A stretch of DNA of 64,000 bases from Epiperipatus broadwayi (lineage: Eukaryota; Onychophora; Udeonychophora; Euonychophora; Peripatidae): positions 4,856,501-4,920,500 of the forward strand of contig JAQFVV010000030.1 of NCBI GenBank assembly GCA_028023455.1, given 5' to 3'. The position numbers and the translations under genes were made by a program. How positions within the stretch are numbered: position 1 is the stretch's first letter; every line of letters starts with the position of its first letter. Below are positions 21,960 through 34,189 of this stretch, piece by piece. Under the pieces are notes generated by a model, which did not search any database, had not been told where the DNA came from, and saw only the letters and a program-made list of their open reading frames with translations.

Positions 21960-24900
21960 AACTACAAGCTTATTAAAAGTAACATCACGTTATATCTGAC
22001 TTGCTTTTTTAATTATTATAATTTTCCATTTACAGTGATATCTAAAGATTAAAAGATTTTGAAATTGAAAGTGATAAGTTGAATTAAATTGGTATCTATG
22101 CATTACTAATCCTTTTTGCTATATGATTTTGTGATGGATTAAATCTTAATTCAATAGAATAAGACATATGCTGTTTGATTTGTACTTTGTGCGAATCATA
22201 CATTCAAATAGGATCTCGTATTTGGGTTCTTTATGCTAAATGTGTATTGCTATATGGTATTTGGAAAGGTCATTTTAACACATAATAGAAGCTAATGAAA
22301 TGTTTTTTATTATTTTATTTAGTGAGAGGGAAAAAAGTAAAATTCTCTCGGGACAAGATTTAATAAAGATTTAGATTCTACAGTCGTTGCTTAATTTAAT
22401 TAAATGATATCGTAACAACTTTGAAATATCACTAAATGTAATATATTGGTCCAAAAGCAAAATAAATATAAGCATTGTACCAGCCTAAGACTTGAAATAG
22501 GCAGTGTCATGATTACAAAGTCAAAGTTTTATAGTAATAAAAATTAATTTATATAAGTTCAATTTTGTTTATAAAACTTGATTAAAAGTTTTTTTTTTTT
22601 TTTTATGTTTGTACAAATATATATGTATATACATGGGAATTATATTTTAACCCCACAGCTATATTTAGTTTTTAATTTGGAAAAAAAAATTAAGATTAGT
22701 TTTTTTATATATATATATAAAAGTGACTTGTATAAATAAATTGCTTTTCATATTTACATTGATACGAATAAGTAATTAAAGAAAGAAAAGAAAAGAATTT
22801 TTCATTTCTTAATCCCTAGATCTGTAAAAGGCAATTTCTTTTCTCTAATTGCATAGCTATTGTTAGCTAGATGAAAATTTTTATAAATTTTAATTAAAAA
22901 AAAAAAAAAAGAAAGAGAAAAAGTTTTGTAATTGGTCCAGATACAGAGATTTTTCTATAAAAGGCTTAATCAGGTTATTGTATTATAGTTGTACCAACTC
23001 GGGATATATGTGCACAAACTCTGAGAGATACTTGCATAAACTATTTCTACAAAAACTCTTAAAAGAAAGCCAAACCTACAATTATTCTACTTAGAATGAA
23101 CACTAAACTTACTGCAAGGATATTTTCTCATACCATGGTTTGCTAAGTTTTTCGCCAGGACAGGTTCATGCTCCCTGTGTCTTCATTAATTGCCTGTAAT
23201 GCCATAAGAAACAATTACAAAGACTCATCCAAGCCTGCCATCAGTCAATCCAGATCAAGGGACCATGCTCAACAAGCCTAGTGCACTAGCGTTTAACTAA
23301 TTTGTTAAGGTACCTTACAATCTACAATTTAACTTATTTTATTATCTTAAATTTGTTTTCTTTTTAAATATACATGTGTTTCAAGTTTTTATTTTGTGTA
23401 ATTCAGTTTCTGGGTGTTAATATTTTTTTCTTAAATGAATGCTAGTTTCAGACCAGTACTATATGTTCAGTTCAAGTCTTAGTAAGTAAGGTAGTATAGT
23501 CTTAATTGTAATCTCACATTCCTTTTTGTTATGGAGAGCAGTCTGAATATTACAGACTATTTTAATTACCTTCTGGCTCGTGATCCATTTTGTTATTACT
23601 CTGTCTTATGTCGAGAAACTATAATTATTTATAATATACTATTACAAAATATAATTCCATTTAGTTTTATTCTTTAGAGCTTCCACTTCATTTATTAGGG
23701 GCACGTACGATTGTTTTAACCCTTTCAATAGGTAGATCGTGAACTCCTAGCCTGTCTCGCTCTGAGAGAGGTCAATTGATTGAAAGTAATAACTTTTAGT
23801 GCTCTTGTTGTGTTTCTTAAAGCTAATGTTTTGGAAGCTATCTTCCCATTTCTTCTATTTTGGCATAAGCTTTAAGAAATCTCAAATACGGAGATTCATT
23901 CTTTTCATAACTATTGGTTATAAGCAAGAAGCTAATCCCCTTTAGTTACGTGAGATCCCTGAATACTTACTAGTACTTTTGTTATGTGTTTTTGCACACT
24001 TTCCGATATAATTATATCATGCACAGGAAATCACTCTCTAAGCCATGTTAAAATATTTTAGTTTTTGACGAACGTAAGAGTAGTACGTTTAAAGTGGATT
24101 TTAAAGTTTTTTTATCTAGATATATGTTTATTTAATCATACTACTAATAAAATATTTATTCATTTTACTTAGTTCATTTTGTTTTTTGTTGCTACCTTCC
24201 CAATCTTCAGAACAAAACGTCTCATTTGCTTAATTGAGCTAGCCCGCCACATTCATGTTCATATATCCTGTCCATCCTTAAAATAAATGTCTAGTTCCGA
24301 TTTTCAGACTAGTGGCGTTCTTATGGTCAGTATATGCGAAACAAAACTCTTTTCGTCCAGTACAATATATTGTAATTAACACATAAAATTAACGTGTTAC
24401 ATAAAAGTGTTCAAAATAAGAAATTTTTTTTTTTAAAATGAAAAGGGCTACCATTTAAATAGCCATTATAATAGTTTGAATTAGAGAACAAAAGACTGAT
24501 TTAATGAAAGATAGATATTAAAACTCCAGTCAAATTATATCAGTCTTGATTTAAAATGAAAAACAAAAGTATAGTGATAATTTATGAGTTTCAATTAAAT
24601 AGCAAATAAATTGTTTATTTTCTCTTGAAAAACTACAAATTTAAGATGTTAATCTTAAAACTATGAAATGAAAACAAAGTAACGTAAAATTGTATTCAAT
24701 AAGTTGTCTAATTAAATGTAAAATAATTTTGTAAAATTATCTAATCAAAAAGGGATTAAGTCATTTTTAATGAAAGCCAGTCAAATGATTAGATAAGTAA
24801 TGCTATGATTAGAAAGATTAATTTAAAAAATATTGAAAAACTGATTAACATGGATGATTACTCCAAATAGTGCCTGGTCAGGGGTATAAAAGCTAATAAA

Positions 24901-27296
24901 TTTTCATTAGCATAGTTATTCAAGTTATTCTGCTTCTGTTGATTTTTGTTACGTTGCTGATATTACTTGGTTTATTTTGGGGTCTCTATCATCATGGATT
25001 TCTAGTTTTGTGGCTCAAATAGTATATAGGAATCTATTTGTACCCTATCACCACCCTGTCCTAGATTTGCAAAAGGGTATTTATTTGGTCTTTTACCATG
25101 CAGTACCTATGAATTATCATAGCCTGAGATGTGACCAAAAATCCTGTCCTGCCATTGCTGAGATATCTGCCTGTTCTATGTTTAAGAATGTTGCTGGACA
25201 TTTAGATAAAAAAGACATGCATTATCCTAGAAAGAAACTATAAGCTACCAAAGAAACCGGAAGCCAACACGAACATTTTCCATGAGCTCATGCCTTACAA
25301 ATAAAAACATTAAAGACTTTAAAAGGGTAATCACTTCCAAAAAACTATCTAGATTCAACATAAGCAAAAAATCGTTTAGAATTAAACTTAAATACAAAGG
25401 GTAAGATTTATACTTTCTTATAAACTTCTAAAATTTAGAAAATACATAAACTATTTTTTTTACTTAATACTAAATTAATTATAACTTAAACAACTTTCTA
25501 ATTAATTCAAGTTTATTTTTTTGTTATAATATGTAAATAAATGTTGTTTTAATTGCTAATTTGGCCCGAATTCTCTTTTCTCTGAATTTCTCACCATATA
25601 AAATGTACTTAATTATATAGTCTTGTTTAAAATATCTGATTACTAAATGAGGTGAGTTTCTTTTATTTAATTGAGCTAGTTGAGGAAATAGGCATTAGAA
25701 GCATATAAAATCTCTGTGGATATTTCAGTTAATTCTCTGGATGGCACCCGGGTGCCAATACTCTGTCTAACCGTTAGTATTGTTAATATCTAAAGTATTG
25801 GCTGTATATTTTCTCTGCTTAAAGCATTCATTATAATATATAAAAAAATTATATTTTTTTATGTTATTGATTATTTAAAATCATCTAGTAATGGGTTTTT
25901 CTTAATTTTGAAATTATTATAAATACACTCGAATACAAACTAGGAATTTTTAATTTATTTTTCTTTTAAAAAGTGACTATCCAAATATGAATTAGCAATT
26001 CACGATTTATTTTTCTTATGCGTGAGACTTAAAATATTATAAAAACTTTATAAATTTAAAGATGTATTTGTTTAATAAAAGATACTGTAATGTTTTGCCT
26101 GTCTACATTTAAAAGAGAATAGGTTTAGGTAAATAACATTGCATTCTCATTTGTGTCTATAAATATATGTATGTTTAGGTTATTTTGCAAATTCAAGATT
26201 ATCATAGATTTTAGGTTGCGAATGTTTTAAAAGTAATATTTGTTGTTAAAAAAATTATTTGTAATAATCTTTTTGTTAAACCAAGATGTATTTTGTTTTA
26301 ATTAAAAAGAAATAGTAAAACTACTGTTATCTTTATCCTGCAATGTTTTAAAATATTTTTCTTTTAAAATATAAAACATTTGTTAGAGATACTGGTTTGT
26401 ATTCAAAAAACTAGTAAAGGAAAATATTCTTTTTAAGTAAAAGATGTAAATTTTGAGTTTAACATTAACAACTGTATCTATGTCAATGATCTCAACATTA
26501 CATAAGTAAACAAAGGATATAAATTGTCTTGAATTAACTTAGGATACTCATTTAATTGACTCGTTAGTAAATAAATTGAAAATTTTAAAAATGTGGTATG
26601 TATATACTTTTTTAATGTTTATATGAATAACCGTATGAATAGCTAAACAAAAAATTTGATGTATATTTAAAAAAGAACAGATGTAATCTTTTGAGAAGTA
26701 CTTGAAGTAACAACTAAAATGAATTTATTTACTGAAGTGTTCTAGGACAAAAGTTTATAATGCTTATTTAAAACCATGTAAATTGTTATATACGTATATG
26801 TTAGTGTGTGTATGTATCAACAAATCAATAACGTACTAAGGATAAAATAATTACCAAATGGAATAATTATACATTTTAAAAAGAATACTGAAAAGTTTAA
26901 GTTAGTATGTGAATTAATATATATATATATATGCATCTGATGCCAACAAAAGAATAAATAAGTTGCTAAAGATTATAATTTTAATTGGAATAATCATGAA
27001 TTTGTAGAATCAATCATTTTCAAAGGCTAAATAATACTGATTAATTAATGCCAATTACAGTGTGAAATCTTTCCAGGAATTATTAATAATTGGTTTGTTG
27101 AATAAACTACATTGTTGTATTTTAAAATATTGTAATTTTATGGATTTCTTTGTGGACTTTCTCCATGCAAACGTTAAAAAAGAAAAAGTGATTTAAAGAC
27201 TTAATTAAGAACTCTGTGATAAATATTCATGAAAGTTAAATATTTTATTTGATTTCACTTTCATTTTAAAAAATCATTTAACATATATAACATGAA
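21960..27296. other. Long AT-rich stretch without recognised genes
   Basis: It contains A/T runs (22590-22605, 22900-22912) and AT dinucleotide tracts (22705-22722, 26918-26932). The frame at 24977-25243 plus (88 codons, with a few Cys and His) has no recognisable domain and I leave it uncalled. The region 23100-23290 has slightly higher GC but no identity. Confidence 0.45.
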
Positions 27297-27562
27297 AGCT
27301 AAAACTCTCAATAGATTCGCTTTAAACATGCTTATGTGACAGCCAATCAGATGTAATAATGATATCACATGGACCTCTCAATTCTCAAACACAAGTCAGA
27401 TCTATAAGAAGAAAAAAAAAAACCTGGGACCCACTGGGTCCCATCTTTTTCTTATAGTTCTTACTTGTGTTTGAGAATTGAGAGGTCCATGTGATGTCAT
27501 TATTACATCTGATTGGCTGTCACATAAGCATGTTTAAAGCGTATCTGTTGAAAGTTTTAGCT
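27297..27562. mobile_element. 266-bp hairpin MITE
   Basis: Nearly the whole element is one inverted repeat. AGCTAAAACTCTCAATAGAT at the left mirrors ATCTGTTGAAAGTTTTAGCT at the right. Both arms carry GAGAATTGAGAGGTCCATG or its complement, and the centre is CCTGGGACCCACTGGGTCCC. Non-coding. Confidence 0.75.
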
Positions 27563-27696
27563 TGCACATTACAATGTTATTTGTTTCCACTTAATATATT
27601 TGATATATTTACATGTATATATATAATAATTTAATATATCCAGCACACAGTTCTTTTTTTTCAAAATAGTTCATATATATCTAATATAGAAATAAA

Positions 27697-27990
27697 ACAA
27701 ACTAATTTCCTTTTTAAAACTTGATTTTTTATGACTATAATCATGAAAAAAGAAATCCAACGTTTCGACTATTTTTTATAGTCTTTTTCAAGGCACACTA
27801 AAATAAAATATATATATATATAATAAATATCACATATTCCAAATTAAAAAAAAAAATTAAATTAATTAAAAATTACAAAATATATTCATAACCAAAATTT
27901 TCTCTTTTTTTATATTACCTTATCTCACTCCCCTTTCCTATTACAATCACAACTTAAACACAATTAATTTCTATACAGTTTATTAGTAAA
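27697..27990 (-). mobile_element. Inverted Penelope-like 3' end
   Basis: Reverse complement of 31110-31395, including the AATCCAACGTTTCGACTA hairpin block and the CTCACTCCCCTTTCCTAT block. It forms the left side of a composite Penelope-like insertion whose main body is 28.2-31.4 kb. Inverted terminal copies are a known arrangement for this retroelement class. Confidence 0.75.
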
Positions 27991-28135
27991 TTGAAAGTTT
28001 TTTTTAGAAGATAAGGTTTTTAAAAATTTGTTTTTTGTAAAGTTAGATATTGTTAGTATAGCCTAAAAACGATTTACTCGCTGACGAAGAAGTTTCCAAA
28101 TAAACAAAACAAATTTCGCTTAAAACTATTAAATG

Positions 28136-28174
28136 GGCCAAGCGCTTTCGAGGTTTGCCCTCATATTCATGGCC
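28136..28174 (-). ncRNA. Hammerhead-like hairpin, class 2
   Basis: On the minus strand: GGCC, ATGAATATGAGG, loop GCAAA, CCTCGAAAGCGCTT, GGCC. The GAGG/CCTC stem plus following GAAA mimic hammerhead stem II and A-rich core, and the outer GGCC pair mimics stem I. The CUGANGA core is not intact. Confidence 0.45.
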
Positions 28175-28768
28175 GACGAAAGTAATAAATCTTTACGTAG
28201 TGTTATTAAATAACAAATATGCAAATATAAATGCAAATCAGTTTGACCATTTTTTTGAAATGGAAAAACATGTGTCGCGTCTATTGATAGAATTGTCGCA
28301 AACAATAAAGTACGCCTCTTTGATCTTTCTTTTACAGTCATTGGTTTCAGGGCATACAATCCTGGGGTTGCCTGGTTCGAACACATGGCATACTAACATT
28401 GATCCGGAGGTTGCTATTTGTTGTTTTATGGATTTATATAATAAAGATAAAGGGGTAAAATTAAAAATTGAGGGTTTTCTTTTATATGAAATATTAGTGA
28501 TTTGTTGTAGGGACCTTATTTTTAAATATGGGGGTGAATTTTACAAGCAAAAAGAGGGTTTAAGTATGGGTAATAGTCTGAGTGGTTTTTTGGCAGGAAT
28601 ATATATGCATAAGTTTGAAGAACAATTTTTTAATTATAATAGGAATAAACCAATTTTTTATGTTAGATATGTTGATGATTATTTTATGGTTTTCAATGGT
28701 AATAAAAGAAATGCAGATAATTTTTTGAGTTATATTAATGGTAGAGTTGAAAAAATAAAATTTACTAT
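28155..28768 (+). pseudogene. Penelope-like reverse transcriptase, 5' part
   Basis: The segment from about 28440 encodes the palm of a Penelope-type reverse transcriptase. YKQKEGLSMGNSLSGFLAGI corresponds to the motif before the active site, and YVRYVDDYFMVF is the YxDD catalytic box (VDD codons 28671-28679). The reading then enters the conserved KIKFT segment and is interrupted at 28768 by a solo LTR; the reading resumes at 30333. The start used by the open frame (28155) is unlikely to be a real N-terminus. The fingers and the N-terminal part of Penelope proteins are missing, so this is a 5'-truncated copy. It works, in the family, with a GIY-YIG endonuclease found downstream. Confidence 0.8.
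28765..28768. repeat. LTR target-site duplication, left
   Basis: CTAT, repeated at 30329-30332. Removing one copy plus the insert keeps the reverse transcriptase frame open. A 5-bp reading (ACTAT) is equally possible if the insert ends one base earlier. Confidence 0.75.
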
Positions 28769-30328
28769 TGTAACAGACGGGGTTCGAATACAAGAGATAA
28801 GGCAATAGTGCTAATTGAGAGTGTTGATATGGAGCGATTATATGCGAAAAGATATATATGTAAATAGTCATTCGAACCCTGTTACAAGGAGTGCGAAAGT
28901 TATGTGTGTATGCATATGTAAATATAGTTGTATGTGCGAGTGTACAATATGCGTATGTATTATCGGTGATGGTTACAATCAATTATATATGGCGCTGTAT
29001 AAATTGTAATTGATTATTCGTATATATTTTATCCGTTAAAGTTTTTTTTTAAAGTTTTAATAATATTGTCGGTAACACGTGTTTTCTTTTGTTAATTAAT
29101 CTCTTGAACATATGAAGACAGAAATAGAAATGAATCAATTGCTGTAGGCAGTTTAGTCAATAACTGGCGTCGAGAAGTCTGAAAACTGGTCAAGTGGGTA
29201 TTTTTGAAGAACAATGGAAGAACTGGTCAGTGGCGTACGGATACACAGAGAAAATTTTACAAAGTTAAAAGTGAAAAACAAAAGAACTTTTTGTTGTGCT
29301 CGAAAGGAGAGATATAGATAGAAAAAAAAAGGGAAACGCGGTTTGAACTACAGATTGTGTGGACATGTAATTTTTTTCTTAAGAAGTCATTAATATTTTC
29401 CCACCCAAAATGTCGGGGTAATTCTATAGTGCGAGTTTCGTTAATCGGCCCAGTGGACACTTGTCGTGGAACTCACCTGAAGCGGACTTACGAACTGCGT
29501 TATTAAAATAGAGAAATTTTGTTTCATCAAGTGTAATGGTGACGAAAGATCTTTGAAAATTGGACCCTGTCATAAAGCGAGTGAATCACCTACTCCACCT
29601 CTGGGATAAGCTATTCGATATACCCTATTGGAACTGTTTGCCATCCGTTATATCTACCAGACCAGTATTCTTGGAGAGTTATAAATGCGGACTTGTCTTT
29701 GATCGCGTGAACTAAGGTAAATTGACGTGGCACAAAAATATATGTTCAGTGAATGTGTCTTGATAAAGAAACTAGTGTTACCTCAATATTAATTACTATA
29801 ATAGGTCTCTTTTAAAATTAAATAAAATAACAACATTAAATAAACAGCTCTGATGTATAATTGCACTATTTTGAGGTGTGTATGAATTATATATGTGTGT
29901 ATCAGAATAAATGGGCTGTGCGCTTGAATATTGATATATTTATATGCGTGTATAAATGGGATTTATTGGTAATGGGTATAGCCATAGATAGAATAGATTT
30001 TATGATAAGATCCGGGTTAGATTAATGGATTTATAACAAATAAACTATCGTACATAATAATAGACATATAAGACTTAGTTAGGTATTGTTTTAGCTTTGT
30101 TCTCTAGTTAGACTATCGTCCCCAAACCCTGAGATTGAGCTGGTTCGGTGCGCTACCATAAATAGATATACATACCAGAACCCTTATTTACGTTCTCGAT
30201 GAGATAATTCTTATCCACGTGTAAGATTGGCGCGTGAGATGGAATCAAACCATGCTCACAAATATCTTCATTCGAAGCTACGGGTTAAAGCCTACAATGG
30301 CGGTATAAAAGATATCGGGTGTGTTATA
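28769..30328. mobile_element. Solo LTR, Ty3/gypsy-like, 1.56 kb
   Basis: The insert begins TGTAACAG and ends TGTTATA, near-complementary termini of the TG...CA type seen in Ty3/gypsy LTRs (last bases mutated). It is flanked by CTAT on both sides and sits inside the Penelope reverse transcriptase. It contains no gag or pol. A solo LTR left by recombination between two LTRs is the simplest reading; orientation cannot be fixed. Open frames within it (28815-29009, 29257-29460) are not proteins. The first 120 bp form a long hairpin (28769-28888). Confidence 0.75.
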
Positions 30329-30332
30329 CTAT
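30329..30332. repeat. LTR target-site duplication, right
   Basis: CTAT, identical to 28765-28768. Confidence 0.75.
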
Positions 30333-31079
30333 GGAAAAAGAATATATTAATGTTTTTGAATATATGGAAGTTAAAATTTTAAAAAAATTTGATAGGAATG
30401 GTAGTGTTATTATAGAAACATCTGTGTTTAGAAAAAAAACATTTTTTGGATTATTAAATAATTGGTTTTCAGATATTGGTAATCATAGTAAAATTAATAT
30501 TGTTAATAATAAAATTATTAGGGCAATTAAGTTATGTTCAAATAATAATTTGTTTGAGAATGAGGTTGATATTATTAGGAATGAATGTTTTATGAATGAT
30601 TATCCTAGGGGTATAGTTGAAAATTTGTTTTCTAATAAAAATATAAATAAAATAAGGAATAGAATGGGATTAGATAGGAATAGAGAAAAGATTATTTATG
30701 TTGGTTTTAATATATCTAAAGATTTATTTATTAAAGTTAAGAAATTAGTTAAAATGATTAATAGGAAATATAATGTTTCAATTTGTCCAGTTTATAAAAA
30801 GAAAGCAAATTTAAAATTTTTAATTAATAATAATGGGGATAAATGACATATATTGGGACTAGTAAAAATAAATTAAAAACTAGATTAAAACAGCATTTAG
30901 ATGATAAAAATTTTGCTATTTACATTCATAAGAATAAATTTAAGCATGGGGATTTTGAAATAAAACCTTTGGAATGTATTAAGTCATATAATGAAAGGAT
31001 AATAAAAGAGGGTGTATACATAAATGAAATAAAGCCAGAATTAAATAGGATGTTAATAGAAAAAGATAAAAGAAAATAA
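30333..31079 (+). pseudogene. Penelope-like RT C-part and GIY-YIG endonuclease
   Basis: This continues the reverse transcriptase after the solo LTR. EKEYINVFEYMEVKIL is followed by TSVFRKKTFFGLLNNWFS, the hallmark connector after the catalytic region in Penelope proteins. The first frame ends at a TGA at 30844-30846, and a second overlapping frame (30843-31079) carries YIGTSKNKLKTRLKQHLDD and ends ELNRMLIEKDKRK, the second half of a GIY-YIG endonuclease. The GIY half is degenerate (LKFLI in its place) and the usual zinc-ligand cysteines are not visible. A frameshift at the junction means this copy is dead. Confidence 0.8.
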
Positions 31080-31395
31080 TAGGTTTTTAATTAATAGTTT
31101 TTATATGATATATATAGATTTTTAAAAAGAAATTAGTTGTGTTTAAGTTGTGATTGTAATAGGAAAGGGGAGTGAGATAAGGTAAAAAAAGAGAAAATTT
31201 TGGTTACGAATATATTTTGTAATTTTTAATTAATTTAATTTTTTTTTTTTAATTTGGAATATGTGATATTTATTGTATATATATTTTATTTTAGTATGCC
31301 TTGAAAAAGACTATAAAAAATAGTCGAAACGTTGGATTTCTTTTTTCATGATTATAGTCATAAAAAATCAAGTTTTAAAAAGGAGTTAGTTTGTT
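31080..31395 (+). mobile_element. Penelope-like 3' UTR and terminal hairpin
   Basis: This follows the endonuclease frame directly. The hairpin AGACTA/TAGTC (31297-31319) is preceded by GCCTTGAAAA and followed by GAAACGTTGGATTTC. The identical block is inverted at 27735-27775. This architecture is the family's hammerhead-like terminal signature. Confidence 0.75.
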
Positions 31396-31399
31396 TTAT

Positions 31400-32630
31400 T
31401 TCTATATTATGTATATATATGTGTGTGAATGAACATATAAATTAGCCAAAAAGAAAATTTTAATAGATAACATTAACTTTTACATTTAAATATTTATATG
31501 TACATGTACAAACATATTTATGGAGAGTTGCACTCATCAACTAGCGACAGACTTAATTTTATGTTGTACCAATAGATTACGGTAAATTATTTGAATCCCA
31601 TATATTTTACCTGACTAAAATAAATTCGCGTTTTCGTTTATAAAAGAGAGAATTTTTAAGTTATATATACAAATGTTAAAATTATTTGAATAAAATATAT
31701 GAAATTCTATTTAGCTATATTATTATTGTAATAAAAATAAGTTATTCCGGTTTATTAAACCTTGCAATGGAAAAAAAGTAAAACATAACATTTTTTTTTA
31801 AGTTAAAATATATTTTTTTAATTTTATATTAAATCTGTTATTTCTGAATAATTACGATATTAATTTCAAATATATAAGAAAATGAATTTGTTTATATATT
31901 TATATTGAACAAAAAATGTTAAGAAATAATAAAAAAATTTAAGTAATTGGTTTTTTGTTACATTATCTGCCAGGATGGATTGGATATAAATAGTGTAAAT
32001 TTATTTTATTGGGTCTCTTTCTTCTGTAGCTGATTAAAACTGTACTAGGCTATAATAAGAAAAAAAGAAAGTCATTTTCTGCTGTGAGTTACTTTTCAAC
32101 CACCGGTAATAACCTCTAGTAAAGGAAAAGCTAATTTTCAATCACCACATGAAAAATATTTCTTAGGTGTTGACCGTGGCAGCCCTGACTAGAAAATGTG
32201 AGCCTGCTATATGAAAATCACTGTGGTGTCTGCCTACAAGCTAAAATTGTAAAATAACCTGCTAAAGGAGAATGGGAGATAGAGTAAACGAAACTGTTAG
32301 GATTAGTACTCTTATATTCTATACGATCCATTAGGTCAGATTTACAAATTCCTTATTAGCTATATATAGTACAAAAGTTAAAGTTGGAAGGATATAAACA
32401 AAGACCAGAATTCATGAAATGGAAAGCCTTTTATAATAACATTTAACAGAATTAGTAAACCATGCGTTGATTTGTGAATCGTGTTTGAGGACAATCTGTT
32501 GAATAGCAAATTATAACTTATTTGAAAATGGACAAGGCATACATAAAAACTAGAATAAACAGAGATACAAGTATATACATGTTAAGGTGTTATGGTCAAG
32601 TGAGCTCAATATTAAAAAGTGAGTTTATTT
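31400..32630. other. AT-rich DNA, unrecognised
   Basis: No gene, repeat or promoter recognised. Confidence 0.45.
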
Positions 32631-32741
32631 TATATAGGCAAAACTCTCCATACAGTAGTGCCACCCTGTGCCAACCAGAGTAATCAATGGATGCCAGAAG
32701 GCTTGTGTGCTAGTATAAGAGATGGTGATCATGTGAGTTTA
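32631..32741. mobile_element. Foldback family C fragment
   Basis: CAAAACTCTCCATACAGTAG through GATGCCAGAAGGCTTGTG (left-arm start), joined directly to GATGGTGATCATGTGA (end block). The middle is deleted. Confidence 0.6.
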
Positions 32742-32870
32742 TTTTATTTTTCTTCTATTTTCAAATTAAATAAAAATTAACAATTTAATATAGTAATAAA
32801 ATTACAAGTGTGTTGAGGCACTGGAAAGAGAAGCTATTAAAACTTATATGAATTGGTAAAGTACTTGACA

Positions 32871-32911
32871 GCTGAGCGCTTTCGAGGCGTTTAACCTCAT
32901 ATTCATAGCAG
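32871..32911 (-). ncRNA. Hammerhead-like hairpin, class 2
   Basis: On the minus strand: CTATGAATATGAGG, loop TTAAACG, CCTCGAAAGCGCTCAGC. It has the same core layout as 28136-28174. The loops differ in sequence while the stem is kept. Confidence 0.45.
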
Positions 32912-33157
32912 TAATGAAGTTTAACAAAGGAATTACAATTGTATAATATTTTTAATTATTTTATATTCATTAAAATTTGCCAAAAATAAAACATCTTATT
33001 TCATCTTTTATTTGTCCAAAGATTGAGCTCTAAAACTTTAATATCTATTAAATATTTTTTAAATGTATTAGTTACTATATTTTAACTTCTTACTTTTGCT
33101 GATTAAAATTGCACCACCATTTTCTTTTTTCTCTCTTTAATCTAAAAAAAGGAAAGA

Positions 33158-33237
33158 TGTCAAGCATTGGTGGCTGGCTTAGCTGCCTTCCAAGCAGCTG
33201 GTTCGGGTTCGCTTCCCGGTCAGCGCATTTGACATAT
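33158..33237 (+). mobile_element. tRNA-Gly-derived short element, copy 2
   Basis: TGTCAA precedes GCATTGGTGGC, an intact TTCCAAGCAGCTG anticodon arm, GGTTCGCTTCC and CAGCGCA, followed by TTTGACATAT. Here the D arm is shortened, whereas copy 1 lost part of the anticodon arm. Confidence 0.7.
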
Positions 33238-33742
33238 TAAAAAAAAAAAATGCATTCACACACATTCTTTTATATATTAATTCAATACGTATTCTTGTGT
33301 ATATAATGCCTATTAAATAACTATTTTATTAATAGGGGTTTTAAATTTAGATTATAAATAACAACAAAAGCTAAAGAAAGTAAAATATTACAACTGAGTC
33401 TAGATTCTAATTTTTTAATTTTAGTGTTTATTAATTACTTTTCTTTACTCATTTCTATTGATCTGTTTTATTTTTAAATTCTGGTCTGTTTTTCTAATAT
33501 TTATGTATTCTTGAATATAAATGTATATATTTTCCTTTTTCCACTACACATATATTGGAATCATTTAATAAATAATTGTGAGTAGATACATGGCCACTTG
33601 CAGATAGCTAATAAAGCCTATTAAAATGTATAAAATGATTTTTTTTTTATTATAAAATTGGGCAGATTGTTGTTGTAGATAAAGTAAAAAATATTACAGT
33701 ACTTTTTTTCAAGCATATGATCACAAAATTGCGTATATTAAA

Positions 33743-33895
33743 CAGGCAAAACTCTCTATATGTATTGCCATTCAGTGCAAGCCAGAGTAATCAATGGATG
33801 CCAGAAGGCTTGTGTATAAAATCCCCGTCTAGTGCCTATTCATCCATTATCTCCAGACTAGTTTCTGGCTTATGGCGCTCGTGATGTTTATTGGC
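33743..33895. mobile_element. Foldback family C fragment, one arm
   Basis: CAGGCAAAACTCTCTATATG through the CTAGTGCCTATTCATCCATT block to CTGGCTTATGGCGCTCGTGA, i.e. one arm only, joined to GATGTTTATTGGC. Confidence 0.6.
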
Positions 33896-34189
33896 TTAAA
33901 ATTGCCTAAACTTAACATTTACCATACTAGTGATATTGTTAATAAAGTTAAGTGACATAAAACTTGTACTTTCTTTTTCTAAAGTAAGTATTGCAAATAT
34001 GTTGTGATTGTTATGGGAGGTAGTGTAATTTTAAAATGTGTATGGCTTTATAATACGAAGGAAAGATTTTTTCTTAAAAGTACAATATTAGAAGATATCC
34101 TGTATGAAAAAAATAATTATTTTATCTAGTATATAATAAACTTTATGCTAGTTTATAATCCATGTGGTTGAAATTGTTATTAATTAGAG

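Noticed and set aside
24977-25243. 88-codon frame with scattered cysteines
   Set aside because: No zinc-finger spacing and no recognised family.
28560-28982. 140-codon minus-strand frame
   Set aside because: Antisense shadow of the reverse transcriptase and the solo LTR; composition follows the opposite strand.
31289-31326. Active hammerhead at the Penelope 3' end
   Set aside because: The hairpin and GAAAC are present but CUGANGA is replaced by CCTTGAAAA, so self-cleavage is not supported.
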